From Clostridia bacterium (GTDB lineage Bacteria > Bacillota > Clostridia > Oscillospirales > CAG-272), in NCBI GenBank assembly GCA_017399105.1, contig JAFQEJ010000057.1, positions 62,001-126,000 of the forward strand: 64,000 nt of DNA, read 5' to 3'. The notes beneath the pieces were generated by a model, which was not told where the DNA came from, ran no database searches, and saw only the letters and a list, made by a program, of their open reading frames with translations. Position numbers and translations under genes: made by a program. Below are positions 8,357 through 15,854 of the stretch, one piece after another; positions within the stretch are counted from its first letter, which is position 1; every line of letters starts with the position of its first letter.

Positions 8357-9121
8357 ATGGTTCTGACAATCGATATCGGCAATACCAATATCACCTTCGG
8401 CAGCTTCGAGGGGGAGACACTGCGTTTTGTCGCACGGATTGCCACCAATGCCTCGCTGACCGAGGATGAATATGCAGCCAAGCTGCAGCAGACGCTGACA
8501 CTCTACGGCGCGGCAGTAAGCGACATCAAGGGGGCAATCATCTCCTCGGTGGTTCCGCCGCTGAACAGCGTGATGAAAAAAGCGGTCTTCTTCCTCTTCG
8601 GAATCGAGCCGATCATGGTAGGACCGGGCATCAAAACGGGTATCAGCATTCATTGCGATACACCCTCCTCGGTGGGATCGGATCTCATCTGTGCCTGCGT
8701 TGCCGCCCATTATATCTACGGCAGTCCCTCGCTGATTGTCGATATGGGAACCGCCACCAAAATGATGGTGGTCAACCGTAAGGGCGCCTTTGTCGGCGTA
8801 TCGATTATCCCCGGCGTTCATATGGGCATGAGAGCACTCGCACAGGGAACCGCACAGCTTCCGCAGGTCAGCCTGGAGACACCGCCCGCGGCACTCGGAA
8901 AGAATACGGTGGACAGTATACGCTCGGGCGTAATCTTCGGCAGTGCGGCGCTGGTTGACGGCATGATCGACCGCATCAATGAGGAAGCGGGAGAGCAGCT
9001 CCCCGTCTATGCCACAGGCGGGCTTGCACCGATTATCACAGCCCATTGCAGGCATGAGATGACGCTCGACCCCCATCTTGTGCTCAAGGGATTGAATATC
9101 CTGTACACCAAAAACAACTGA
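8357..9121 (+). CDS. coaX: Type III pantothenate kinase
   Basis: CoaX phosphorylates pantothenate, the first step of coenzyme A synthesis. The 254-residue product starts with the phosphate-binding DIGNTNITFG motif at residue 5. It has the central GSDLICACVAAH segment, the DMGTATKMMVVN motif, the PGVHMG motif and a C-terminal YATGGLAPII, all in the usual order for the ASKHA fold. The ATG at 8357 follows an AAAGG site and fits the mapped promoter; longer in-frame starts overlap the promoter. It is followed after 86 bp by an ECF S-component gene. Type III enzymes are not feedback-inhibited by CoA. Confidence 0.95.
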   Translation: MVLTIDIGNTNITFGSFEGETLRFVARIATNASLTEDEYAAKLQQTLTLYGAAVSDIKGAIISSVVPPLNSVMKKAVFFLFGIEPIMVGPGIKTGISIHCDTPSSVGSDLICACVAAHYIYGSPSLIVDMGTATKMMVVNRKGAFVGVSIIPGVHMGMRALAQGTAQLPQVSLETPPAALGKNTVDSIRSGVIFGSAALVDGMIDRINEEAGEQLPVYATGGLAPIITAHCRHEMTLDPHLVLKGLNILYTKNN

Positions 9122-9207
9122 TAAGCCTTTGTGTATTGCTCCCCCGGGAGTTAATATAAATTTTTATGCGTTGTACCGTTTATCGGACGACAGCAAGGAG
9201 GAAATTT

Positions 9208-9789
9208 ATGAACACAGCAAAACAGAGAATGTCCACCAGGACCATGGTTCTCGGTGCCGTTCTGACCGCACTGGTGGTCGTATTGCAGATGATGGGCAGC
9301 TTTATCCGCTTCGGCCCCTTCTCAATCTCACTGGTGCTCATTCCCATCGTAGTCGGTGCCGCAATGTGCGGTGTCGGTGTGGGAGGCTTTCTCGGACTTG
9401 TCTTCGGCATTGTGGTGCTGATGACAGACGCGGGCGCATTTCTCGCAATCAGCGTGCCCGGAACCATTATCACAGTCCTTGTGAAGGGTATTGCCTGCGG
9501 AATCGCGGCGGGGATTGCCTATAATCTTGTGGCAAAGTACAACCGCTATGCGGCTGTGGTGGCGGCGGCAATGGTCTGCCCCATCGTCAATACCGGCATC
9601 TTCCTTCTGGGAGGCGCCATCTTCTTTCTCGACGCTCTGCGCGAATGGGGTACTGCTCAGGGCTTCACCAATGTGGTATCCTACATGTTCCTGGGTCTTG
9701 TCGGCGGAAACTTCATCTTTGAGTTTATCTCCAATATGATTCTCAGCCCGGTCATCGTGCGGATTCTGAATATCGGAAAGAAAGTTTAA
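9208..9789 (+). CDS. ECF transporter S component (substrate unknown, possibly pantothenate)
   Basis: S components bind a vitamin and work with a shared EcfA1-EcfA2-EcfT module, which is encoded at 24471-27045. The 193-residue product consists of about six hydrophobic helices with small residues at the ends, for example SISLVLIPIVVGAAMCG and LGLVFGIVVLMTDAG. The ATG at 9208 has AAGGAGG 9 nt upstream. The distance from coaX is only 86 bp, with a weak hairpin at 9139-9151, so the two may be cotranscribed. The neighbour suggests pantothenate as substrate, but that rests on context alone; I see no riboswitch in the leader. Confidence 0.8.
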   Translation: MNTAKQRMSTRTMVLGAVLTALVVVLQMMGSFIRFGPFSISLVLIPIVVGAAMCGVGVGGFLGLVFGIVVLMTDAGAFLAISVPGTIITVLVKGIACGIAAGIAYNLVAKYNRYAAVVAAAMVCPIVNTGIFLLGGAIFFLDALREWGTAQGFTNVVSYMFLGLVGGNFIFEFISNMILSPVIVRILNIGKKV

Positions 9790-9808
9790 TACAGAATACA
9801 TAAAAAAT

Positions 9809-9850
9809 ACAGGACACTGATTCTTACATCGGTGTCCTGTTCGTGTTTTT
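9809..9850. terminator. Bidirectional terminator between the ECF S component and the UroD gene
   Basis: A 9-bp stem ACAGGACAC / GTGTCCTGT has T-runs on both sides (GTTTTT on the plus strand, ATTTTTTAT on the minus strand), so it can end both convergent units. Confidence 0.8.
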
Positions 9851-9856
9851 GGGGGA

Positions 9857-10915
9857 TTATACGCTGAGATTGTGACAGAAGCCGCCTTCCCGTGTGACAT
9901 CCTTCTTTGCCCACTCATGGGAGAAGCCGAGAATCTTGATGCCGCGGTCTACCGTGCAGCGATAGATTTTCTCCATGTCGTTCAGCTCCGGCTGGCTCAT
10001 GTTGATGCCGTAGAGCCCGGGAAGACCACTGAGCGTTTCGATGTAGTGATCTCCTCTGCCGCAGAAGTGAACGATGCCGCCGTCAAAGCGCTGAAGCAGC
10101 TCACCGTCATAGGGAGCGGCAAACACCTCATAGAGCGCGGGCGAAAGATTCATGGCGCTGTCATCGCGCAGAACAATTTTACCCCGGTGGCGCAGTCCGC
10201 CCCAGTGAATGTTCATCTCGCTGTTTGCGGGATAGATTTCGTACCACTTTTCGAGAAATGCGCTGTAGGTGTCGGTGATCAGCCGAAGCATTCCGTGAAC
10301 AAGCTCCTCCTCGTCGTACATGGCATAGAACATCTCACCGCCCCAGAGAAGCTCGCAGATGTCAAGCGGTCCCTGTATATCGGGATGATAAACCTCTACA
10401 TAGCGGCTGATTTTGGGATAGCGGGCGAGCACCTCGGCGGCATATTCTCCGAACTCAAAGACGCGTCTGCCAAAGCCTCCCATCAGATCGGGGAGTCCCC
10501 GCTCGGCAATTTCGCGGATCTTCTCAGTGTCATTCAGTGATCTCGTTGTGGGGAGGGTATTGGTTTCACGGGGCATCTTGAAAATCCCGGCGCCGAAGAG
10601 CGAGCTGAGGATACCGGTGCCGTAGTTGGCGCGGATGCAAAGGCTGGAATGGTGACTGCTCAGCATATTGGATACGCTCTGCATCTGAGAGGCAAGCATC
10701 AGCTCGTAATCCTCGACGGCATCGTTGATGTTGATATCACGGTGCGCGACCTTTGGGGCGGAGATAAGCTTTCTGTGAGGAATAAAAATATCACCTTCAA
10801 AACGGTCATAAAGGAATTCCTTCCAGCAGAAAGCCAGATCCTCTTCGACCTCGGGATTGATTCTCTTTTCAATATCCTCAAGCAGAGCCGTGGTTTCGGA
10901 ACAAAGATGATTCAT
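9857..10915 (-). CDS. Uroporphyrinogen decarboxylase-family (MtaA/CmuA-like) protein 1
   Basis: The 352-residue product belongs to the UroD superfamily, which includes true heme-pathway decarboxylases and many corrinoid- or thiol-dependent methyltransferases. The family features seen are a central SALYEVFAAPYDGELL-like segment, the VHFCGRGDH motif near residue 280 resembling the metal-binding HxCG of methyltransferase members, and a C-terminal PELNDMEKIYR region. No heme or corrinoid genes lie nearby, so a catabolic methyl-transfer role is more likely than heme synthesis. It is the last gene of the minus-strand DUF1538/P-II unit and begins 10 nt after the P-II-like gene ends. Confidence 0.75.
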   Translation of the reverse strand: MNHLCSETTALLEDIEKRINPEVEEDLAFCWKEFLYDRFEGDIFIPHRKLISAPKVAHRDININDAVEDYELMLASQMQSVSNMLSSHHSSLCIRANYGTGILSSLFGAGIFKMPRETNTLPTTRSLNDTEKIREIAERGLPDLMGGFGRRVFEFGEYAAEVLARYPKISRYVEVYHPDIQGPLDICELLWGGEMFYAMYDEEELVHGMLRLITDTYSAFLEKWYEIYPANSEMNIHWGGLRHRGKIVLRDDSAMNLSPALYEVFAAPYDGELLQRFDGGIVHFCGRGDHYIETLSGLPGLYGINMSQPELNDMEKIYRCTVDRGIKILGFSHEWAKKDVTREGGFCHNLSV

Positions 10916-10925
10916 ATTGCCAACC

Positions 10926-11612
10926 TCAGTTTTCGTCGTCGGTTACGCTGTGCAGACCGACCACATCTTCAACCGGAAGCGTGAATACCGCTGCGTGAGC
11001 ATCCGAGTGCATGCCTGCCTTTTCCATGATGGCGCGCATGATGGCATCCTTGTCGCGGTGCTTTGCCACGATGTAGATCAGATCCTTCTCGGCTGCAATC
11101 GAGACGCCGAAGAATTTGGTGGTGAACTGTGTTCCCGTACCCTTGCCCGATACGACGGTGCCGCCTCTTGCGCCTGCACTTCTGGCTGCATCCATAACCA
11201 GGTCGGAGCTGCCGCCTTCTGCTATAACAACGATCAGTGCGTAATTCATTTCATTCATTTCATTCACCTCTCCGATGATGGGATTTTGTCCGTCGGTCAT
11301 ATACTTCATGCTGGCAGCACCGCCGATGCTTCCTACCGGAACAACAACAGAAATGCCGCTGCCGGGGGAGTCAATGCCCATTTTATAGACCAGTCCGTGG
11401 GTGTATTTTCGTGCGTTTTCGCGGGTAGCCATCATCTGAAGCATGACCTTGTCGGTGTCCTCCAGACCTAAGAAATCCAGCATGCTCTGGCTGGCGGTGC
11501 CGTGACAAAGATTGATGTGGACCGCTTCGATACCGCAGCTGCGGCAGAATGCAACATTCTGTTCGGCAAAGGGTCTGCGGCAGATGGTAATCATATATTT
11601 TAAATCGTTCAT
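10926..11612 (-). CDS. Two-domain P-II-like signalling protein
   Basis: The 228-residue product appears to hold two P-II-like (GlnB-fold) domains: residues about 1-105 and 115-225. The second has the recognisable order YALIVVIAEGGSSDLVMDAA, a glycine-rich GARGGTVVSGKGTG loop in place of the T-loop/nucleotide segment, and EKDLIYIVAKHRDKDAIM. P-II proteins bind ATP/ADP and small ligands and usually control membrane transporters or enzymes. The start is the ATG at 11610-11612, preceded by GGAGG; the frame extends 9 codons upstream without such a site. It lies 19 nt after the DUF1538 gene, so that membrane protein is the likely target. The domain reading is by eye. Confidence 0.7.
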   Translation of the reverse strand: MNDLKYMITICRRPFAEQNVAFCRSCGIEAVHINLCHGTASQSMLDFLGLEDTDKVMLQMMATRENARKYTHGLVYKMGIDSPGSGISVVVPVGSIGGAASMKYMTDGQNPIIGEVNEMNEMNYALIVVIAEGGSSDLVMDAARSAGARGGTVVSGKGTGTQFTTKFFGVSIAAEKDLIYIVAKHRDKDAIMRAIMEKAGMHSDAHAAVFTLPVEDVVGLHSVTDDEN

Positions 11613-11631
11613 TTCGACCTCCAATGAGACA

Positions 11632-13164
11632 TTACTCAATGATGATGTCGTCCATACTCTCCTCGGGTAAGACCTCGAGCTGAGCTTCTTCCTGGGGGGT
11701 ATGCTTTGACTTGAGCTTGAAGTAGATACCGATGATCTGAATGGTGATCAGAGGCGTCATGGCAACCATGGCAACCACACCGAAGGCATCGGTAACGATA
11801 TTGCCTCCCGACGCAATGCATACGCCCATGGCGAGCGGAAGCAGGAAGGTTGCTGTCATCGCACCCGATGCAACGCCGCCCGAGTCAAAGGCAATGGCAG
11901 TGAAGAGCGGCGGGCAGAAGAAGGTGAGAATCAGCGCGATGGCATAGCCGGGCACCAGCAGATACATGATGTTCATCTGGGTGATGATACGCAGCATCGC
12001 CAGCGCAACCGAAATGCAGACACCGATGGAAAGACCCATGGAGATTGCCTTTTTGGGGACAGCACCCGATGTGATTTCATATACCTGACGGTTGAGCACA
12101 TGGACGGCAGGCTCGGCCTGTACGATGAAGAAGCCGATGAGCGCGCCGATGGGAATGACAATCCAGTTGTAGGAGAGGGCGCCCAGCTGCTGGCCGATGT
12201 AGTTGCCTACCGGCATGAAGCCCACATTGACGCCGGTGAGGAAGAGGAAAAGCCCCACATATGTATAAACCAAACCGACTGTGATACGGATCAGCGGCGC
12301 GCGCTTCAGATGGAGAACAAAAATCTGGAAAACAAAGAAGAAGAGGATGATGGGCAGCAGCGCCGCAAGCACCTCCTTCATGTATTCGGGGAAGGAGTGA
12401 CCGAACATGTTCCAGAGCTCGCGGGAGTCGGCAAGCTCGGGAATTTCAACCGGTGTATAGGCAGCATCGTCGGGGCGGTAGATCAGACCCAGCAGCATAA
12501 CCGCGAGAATCGGACCGATGGAGCCGAAGGCAACCAGACCGAAGCTGCTGTCCTGAGAATCACGTCCTGCCAGCATGGCTGCAACACCGCTTCCGAAGCC
12601 CATGATGAAGGGAACGGTCATGGGACCTGTGGTAACGCCGCCCGAGTCAAAGGCAACCGCAAGGAATTCCTTCGGCACGAAGATGGCGAGAACAAAGATC
12701 AGAATATAGAAAATGATGAGCAGCAGGTTCAGATTGACTCTGAAGAAGATGCGCAGCAGACCGAGCGCAACAAAGATACCGACCCCCAGCGCAACCGCAC
12801 CGATGATGATGATATTGGGGATGCCGGGGACCTGCTCGGCAAGCACGGTCAGATCGGGCTCGGATATGGTGATGATGGTACCGACAAAGAAGCCGACAAA
12901 AAGGATGAGGGCGATGTTTTTGGATTTTGTCACCGCCGAGCCTACCTGACTGCCGATCGGTGTCATGGCGATATCGGTGCCCAGGGTGAAGAGCCCCATG
13001 CCGAAGATGAGCAGCAGCGCTCCGATGACAAAGGCCATCAGAATATCATTCGGAACGGGGATGATGGTGAAGCAGAGCAGAAAGACGATTCCCGTGATCG
13101 GCAGAACCGAGGAAAGCGATTCCTTCAGCTTCTCCATGAGGATGGTTTTACTGTGAAACTGCAA
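11632..13164 (-). CDS. DUF1538 membrane protein, internally duplicated
   Basis: The 510-residue product has about twelve membrane helices in two repeated halves. Each half contains the same signature: AFDSGGVTTGPMTVPF near residue 170 and AFDSGGVASGAMTATF near residue 425. This inverted or tandem duplication is what a transporter or channel would show, but no substrate is known for the family. The start is taken as the TTG at 13162-13164, because GGAGGGAGG lies only 5 nt upstream; the next ATG is nine codons in. A small palindrome (CCGGT CAT ACCGG) overlaps this leader. The gene is followed by the P-II-like gene and preceded by an AraC gene 78 nt away. Confidence 0.8.
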   Translation of the reverse strand: MQFHSKTILMEKLKESLSSVLPITGIVFLLCFTIIPVPNDILMAFVIGALLLIFGMGLFTLGTDIAMTPIGSQVGSAVTKSKNIALILFVGFFVGTIITISEPDLTVLAEQVPGIPNIIIIGAVALGVGIFVALGLLRIFFRVNLNLLLIIFYILIFVLAIFVPKEFLAVAFDSGGVTTGPMTVPFIMGFGSGVAAMLAGRDSQDSSFGLVAFGSIGPILAVMLLGLIYRPDDAAYTPVEIPELADSRELWNMFGHSFPEYMKEVLAALLPIILFFFVFQIFVLHLKRAPLIRITVGLVYTYVGLFLFLTGVNVGFMPVGNYIGQQLGALSYNWIVIPIGALIGFFIVQAEPAVHVLNRQVYEITSGAVPKKAISMGLSIGVCISVALAMLRIITQMNIMYLLVPGYAIALILTFFCPPLFTAIAFDSGGVASGAMTATFLLPLAMGVCIASGGNIVTDAFGVVAMVAMTPLITIQIIGIYFKLKSKHTPQEEAQLEVLPEESMDDIIIE

Positions 13165-13242
13165 TTTTTCCTCCCTCCGGTATGACCGGATGTCATTTGT
13201 GGTGGTGTATCTGAATCGGGCGTCTCCCGAATGAATAGGAGG

Positions 13243-13983
13243 TCACGCACCGGGATGATAGTATTCCCTGTACCTGCTGGGCGGAATGCCGTAGCGCTCG
13301 GTAAAGGCACGGGCGAAAACCTTGCTCTCGCTGTAGCCCACCGCCTCGGCAATCTGTCCCACCGGAATTCCGTCCATCAGCATTCTGACCGCTTCTGCCA
13401 TACGAAGTCCGGTTACATACTGATAGGGGGTGATGTTCATGCTCCGCTTGAAGCTGCGGATGAAATGCTCGGTGGAATAGCCGAAGGCAGCGCTGATATG
13501 GTCAACAGAAAAACTGTGGTCGGTATAGGATGCGCGGATGGCACGCAGAATCTCGAGCAGTGCCGGATCGGGGACAGAGAAAGCACCCTGCTCAAGGATG
13601 TAGCTCTCCAATGCCTGCACCAAACTGATGTAAAAATTGCTGTGCTCATGACCTTCCTGCAATTCGGCGATCAGCGCATCGAGCAGAGCGGAGAGGGCGC
13701 GGTCGGGGGTGAATTCGATCAGCTTATCCACAACGACAGGGAAAAGGTCAAAATGATACCAAAGACAGCAGAGGGGATTTTCGGGGGTGTGATTGATGGA
13801 GTAGGGCGTGTGGGAGGGAAAAACATAAAGCTTTCCGATGTCGAGCAGTCTGGTCTGCTGCATGTCCGAGTAGGTGATGCTGCCGCCCTTCAGAAAATAG
13901 ACGCGGCAGAAGCCGGCTGAGCAGCTCTCCTGTACATGCCAATCCTTTCCCAGTGTTCCGTAGCCCTGTGTCTGAAGAATCAT
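13243..13983 (-). CDS. AraC-family transcriptional regulator
   Basis: The 246-residue product has an N-terminal cupin-like ligand-binding part (residues about 1-135, with LLDIGKLYVFPSHTPYSI) and a C-terminal double helix-turn-helix (residues about 145-245, with the AraC patterns FSVDHISAAFGYSTEHFIRSF and VGQIAEAVGYSESKVFARAF). Such regulators usually activate genes for sugar or aromatic-compound use when a ligand binds. It is transcribed from its own promoter (14005-14033), divergent from UroD gene 2, and upstream of the DUF1538 operon, so both flanking units are probable targets. Confidence 0.92.
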   Translation of the reverse strand: MILQTQGYGTLGKDWHVQESCSAGFCRVYFLKGGSITYSDMQQTRLLDIGKLYVFPSHTPYSINHTPENPLCCLWYHFDLFPVVVDKLIEFTPDRALSALLDALIAELQEGHEHSNFYISLVQALESYILEQGAFSVPDPALLEILRAIRASYTDHSFSVDHISAAFGYSTEHFIRSFKRSMNITPYQYVTGLRMAEAVRMLMDGIPVGQIAEAVGYSESKVFARAFTERYGIPPSRYREYYHPGA

Positions 13984-14004
13984 AGACTATCCCCCTTTCC
14001 TTCT

Positions 14005-14033
14005 ATTATATCGGATCACTTTGTATATTGCAA
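14005..14033 (-). promoter_or_regulatory. Promoter of the AraC gene
   Basis: On the minus strand, TTGCAA (14028-14033), a 17-bp spacer and TATAAT (14005-14010), about 25 nt before the ATG, with a GGAAAGGGGG ribosome-binding region between. Confidence 0.75.
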
Positions 14034-14076
14034 GAGCAAATATCAATTTTTGTGGTGTTTTCGTTGGATTTTGAGG

Positions 14077-14105
14077 TTTACAGGACAATTATTTTGAGAT
14101 AAGAT
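14077..14105 (+). promoter_or_regulatory. Promoter of UroD gene 2
   Basis: TTTACA (14077-14082), a 17-bp spacer and TAAGAT (14100-14105). It is weaker than the divergent AraC promoter, as expected for a gene needing an activator. The -35 boxes of the two promoters are about 45 bp apart. Confidence 0.55.
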
Positions 14106-14139
14106 AAAGATAACACAAATCTTCTGCGGAGGTGCGGAT

Positions 14140-15390
14140 ATGAACATTACAGATCAGGATAAGGAAATTCTGCGTGAGCTTGCCAAAAAGTATATGAGCT
14201 ATGCCACGCTGCCCATTCAGAGTGAGAAGCGCGAGCTCTGGCGCAGCCTGAACAAGCTGAATATGAAAAAGCCCATGCTTGCCATTGACCAGATGCCCTG
14301 GCACGAGCTGGATGTGGACGGAAGTCTCATCTGCAGGGTGGAGAATCCCTACTTCCGCGGCGTCGAGTGGGGACTGCGCATGGAAATCTACAAGTGGGAG
14401 CATCTTCCCGCCGATATGGTGCTCAATCCCTATATTACGCTGAACCGTCCCATCGGCAACACAGGCTACGGTCTTGCATTCCAGTCGGAGCGTGCGGTCA
14501 GCGACGAAAAGAGCAACGTCTACGGCTATCACTTCATCAACCAGTTTGAGGAGCCCGAGGATATCGAAAAGCTGAAGGATCCTATCATCACCATCAACCG
14601 CGAGGCTGAGGCTGATATCATTGCCACTGCCCATGAGATTTTTGACGGCATCGCCCCCTTTAAGATGGCGGGCTGGATCATGCATGTGGGCATCTGGGAC
14701 TTCATCTCCCAGTGGATGGGCGTTGAAAATGTCTACATGGAGCTGATGGACCGCCCCGAATTCATGCATGCCCTCATGGAGCGTCTCACCCAGGCGACCA
14801 TCCGTCAGATCGAGCAGGTGAATGAGCTGGGCATTTACGATATCAATACCAATATGTGCCACTGCTCCTATACCTTCAATGACGATATTCCGGGGGCTGA
14901 CTGCGACCGCGATAATCCCACCACAAAGGACGGCTGGTGCTTCGGTCTTGCACAGCTCTTCTCCTCGGTATCTCCTTCTATCACCGCCGAGTTTGAGGTG
15001 CCCTATATGCAGCGCATCTTCCCCTATTTCGGCTCGGTTTACTACGGCTGCTGCGACAGACTGGATGACAGACTGGATATCGTCGACAGAATGCCCAATA
15101 TCCGCAAGATCTCCTGCTCGCCCTGGAGTGACCGCGAGAACTTCGCCGCCAAGATCAATCCCGCCAAGTATATCATGTCCAATAAGCCCAATCCCGCCCT
15201 GCTTGCCACCGACAGCTTCGATGAGGATGCGGTCAGAGAAGACCTCCGCCGTACCATCAAGGCTGCAAAGGACAACGGCGTCTGCCTCGAGATGATCCTC
15301 AAGGATATCAGTACCGTCCGCTATGAGCCTCAGCGTCTCTGGAGATGGTCTGAGATTGCCGCCGAGGAAACCCTCCGTGCGGCACTGTAA
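14140..15390 (+). CDS. Uroporphyrinogen decarboxylase-family protein 2
   Basis: The 416-residue product is a longer UroD-superfamily member than the enzyme at 9857-10915 and clearly different in sequence. Visible features are MPWHELDVDG near residue 50, the FEVPYMQRIFPYFGSVYYGCCD region near residue 285, where YGCCD matches the cysteine-containing motif common in clostridial members, and the DRMPNIRKISCSPWSD segment. The reaction is unknown; methyl transfer or demethylation is possible. It is divergent from the AraC regulator, so it is probably inducible together with the DUF1538 unit. A GGAGG site lies 8 nt before the ATG, and a strong terminator follows at 15404. Confidence 0.75.
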   Translation: MNITDQDKEILRELAKKYMSYATLPIQSEKRELWRSLNKLNMKKPMLAIDQMPWHELDVDGSLICRVENPYFRGVEWGLRMEIYKWEHLPADMVLNPYITLNRPIGNTGYGLAFQSERAVSDEKSNVYGYHFINQFEEPEDIEKLKDPIITINREAEADIIATAHEIFDGIAPFKMAGWIMHVGIWDFISQWMGVENVYMELMDRPEFMHALMERLTQATIRQIEQVNELGIYDINTNMCHCSYTFNDDIPGADCDRDNPTTKDGWCFGLAQLFSSVSPSITAEFEVPYMQRIFPYFGSVYYGCCDRLDDRLDIVDRMPNIRKISCSPWSDRENFAAKINPAKYIMSNKPNPALLATDSFDEDAVREDLRRTIKAAKDNGVCLEMILKDISTVRYEPQRLWRWSEIAAEETLRAAL

Positions 15391-15403
15391 AATCAAACAG
15401 CAA

Positions 15404-15452
15404 AAGGCTGCTGTAAGCTCGAATCTGTGAGTTTGCAGCAGCCTTGTTTATT
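15404..15452 (+). terminator. Rho-independent terminator after UroD gene 2
   Basis: A stem AAGGCTGCTG / CAGCAGCCTT, extendable inward, is followed by TGTTTATT. Confidence 0.8.
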
Positions 15453-15488
15453 GTCCAAATAAAGGAAATCGGTTATTGATTCATCCCT

Positions 15489-15580
15489 TCATCCGAAGAG
15501 ACGGGAACAGTTCAGCCTTCGGCTGAAATGTGGAATCGTATCATCCGAAGAGACGGGAATATTTCAGCCCTTCAGCTGGA
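15489..15580. repeat. Tandem 52-bp repeat with internal hairpin, downstream of the DUF1540 gene
   Basis: TCATCCGAAGAGACGGGAA occurs at 15489 and again at 15541. Each copy is followed by an inverted repeat related to TTCAGCC TTC GGCTGAA. The second copy covers the 3' end and stop codon of the minus-strand DUF1540 gene, so the first looks like a duplicated copy of that gene's tail. No T-run follows, so these are not ordinary terminators. Confidence 0.7.
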
Positions 15581-15758
15581 AAGATTTGCAGTCCACACAT
15601 TCATCCTGGGTGGGATTAGCCTCGTGGGATGCGATCTGAACCTTGTCGAGGGAGCAGTAGTTTTCACCGACACAGTGGTATGCACACTGGGTAACGGTAC
15701 ATGCAATGCTCTTGTTTGCGCGGTCGCTGCCGCAGTTTCCGGTTTTGCAGTCTGTCAT
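15564..15758 (-). CDS. DUF1540 small cysteine-rich protein
   Basis: The 64-residue product carries the DUF1540 pattern: SIACTVTQCAYHCVGENYC in the middle and ECVDCKSF near the end, with an additional N-terminal CKTGNC. The spaced cysteine pairs suggest metal binding. The family is common in Clostridia and its function is unknown. The ribosome-binding site is weak (AAAGG about 15 nt upstream). The stop codon lies inside the duplicated 52-bp repeat. Confidence 0.85.
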   Translation of the reverse strand: MTDCKTGNCGSDRANKSIACTVTQCAYHCVGENYCSLDKVQIASHEANPTQDECVDCKSFQLKG

Positions 15759-15854
15759 AATGGTACACCATACCTTTCATGATTTTGCGCTTGAAGCACG
15801 GTGTTATTATGTGCAGTGCGGAAGCAAATATGCGCAGGAAACAGAGGAAAAATT

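Noticed and set aside
9122..9207. Vitamin riboswitch ahead of the ECF S component
   Set aside because: The 86-bp gap holds only a short CTCCC / GGGAG hairpin; no known riboswitch consensus is visible.
14089..15396. A 435-residue minus-strand open frame over the UroD gene 2
   Set aside because: It is a codon-bias shadow of the plus-strand UroD gene; no family resemblance and it spans the plus-strand promoter.
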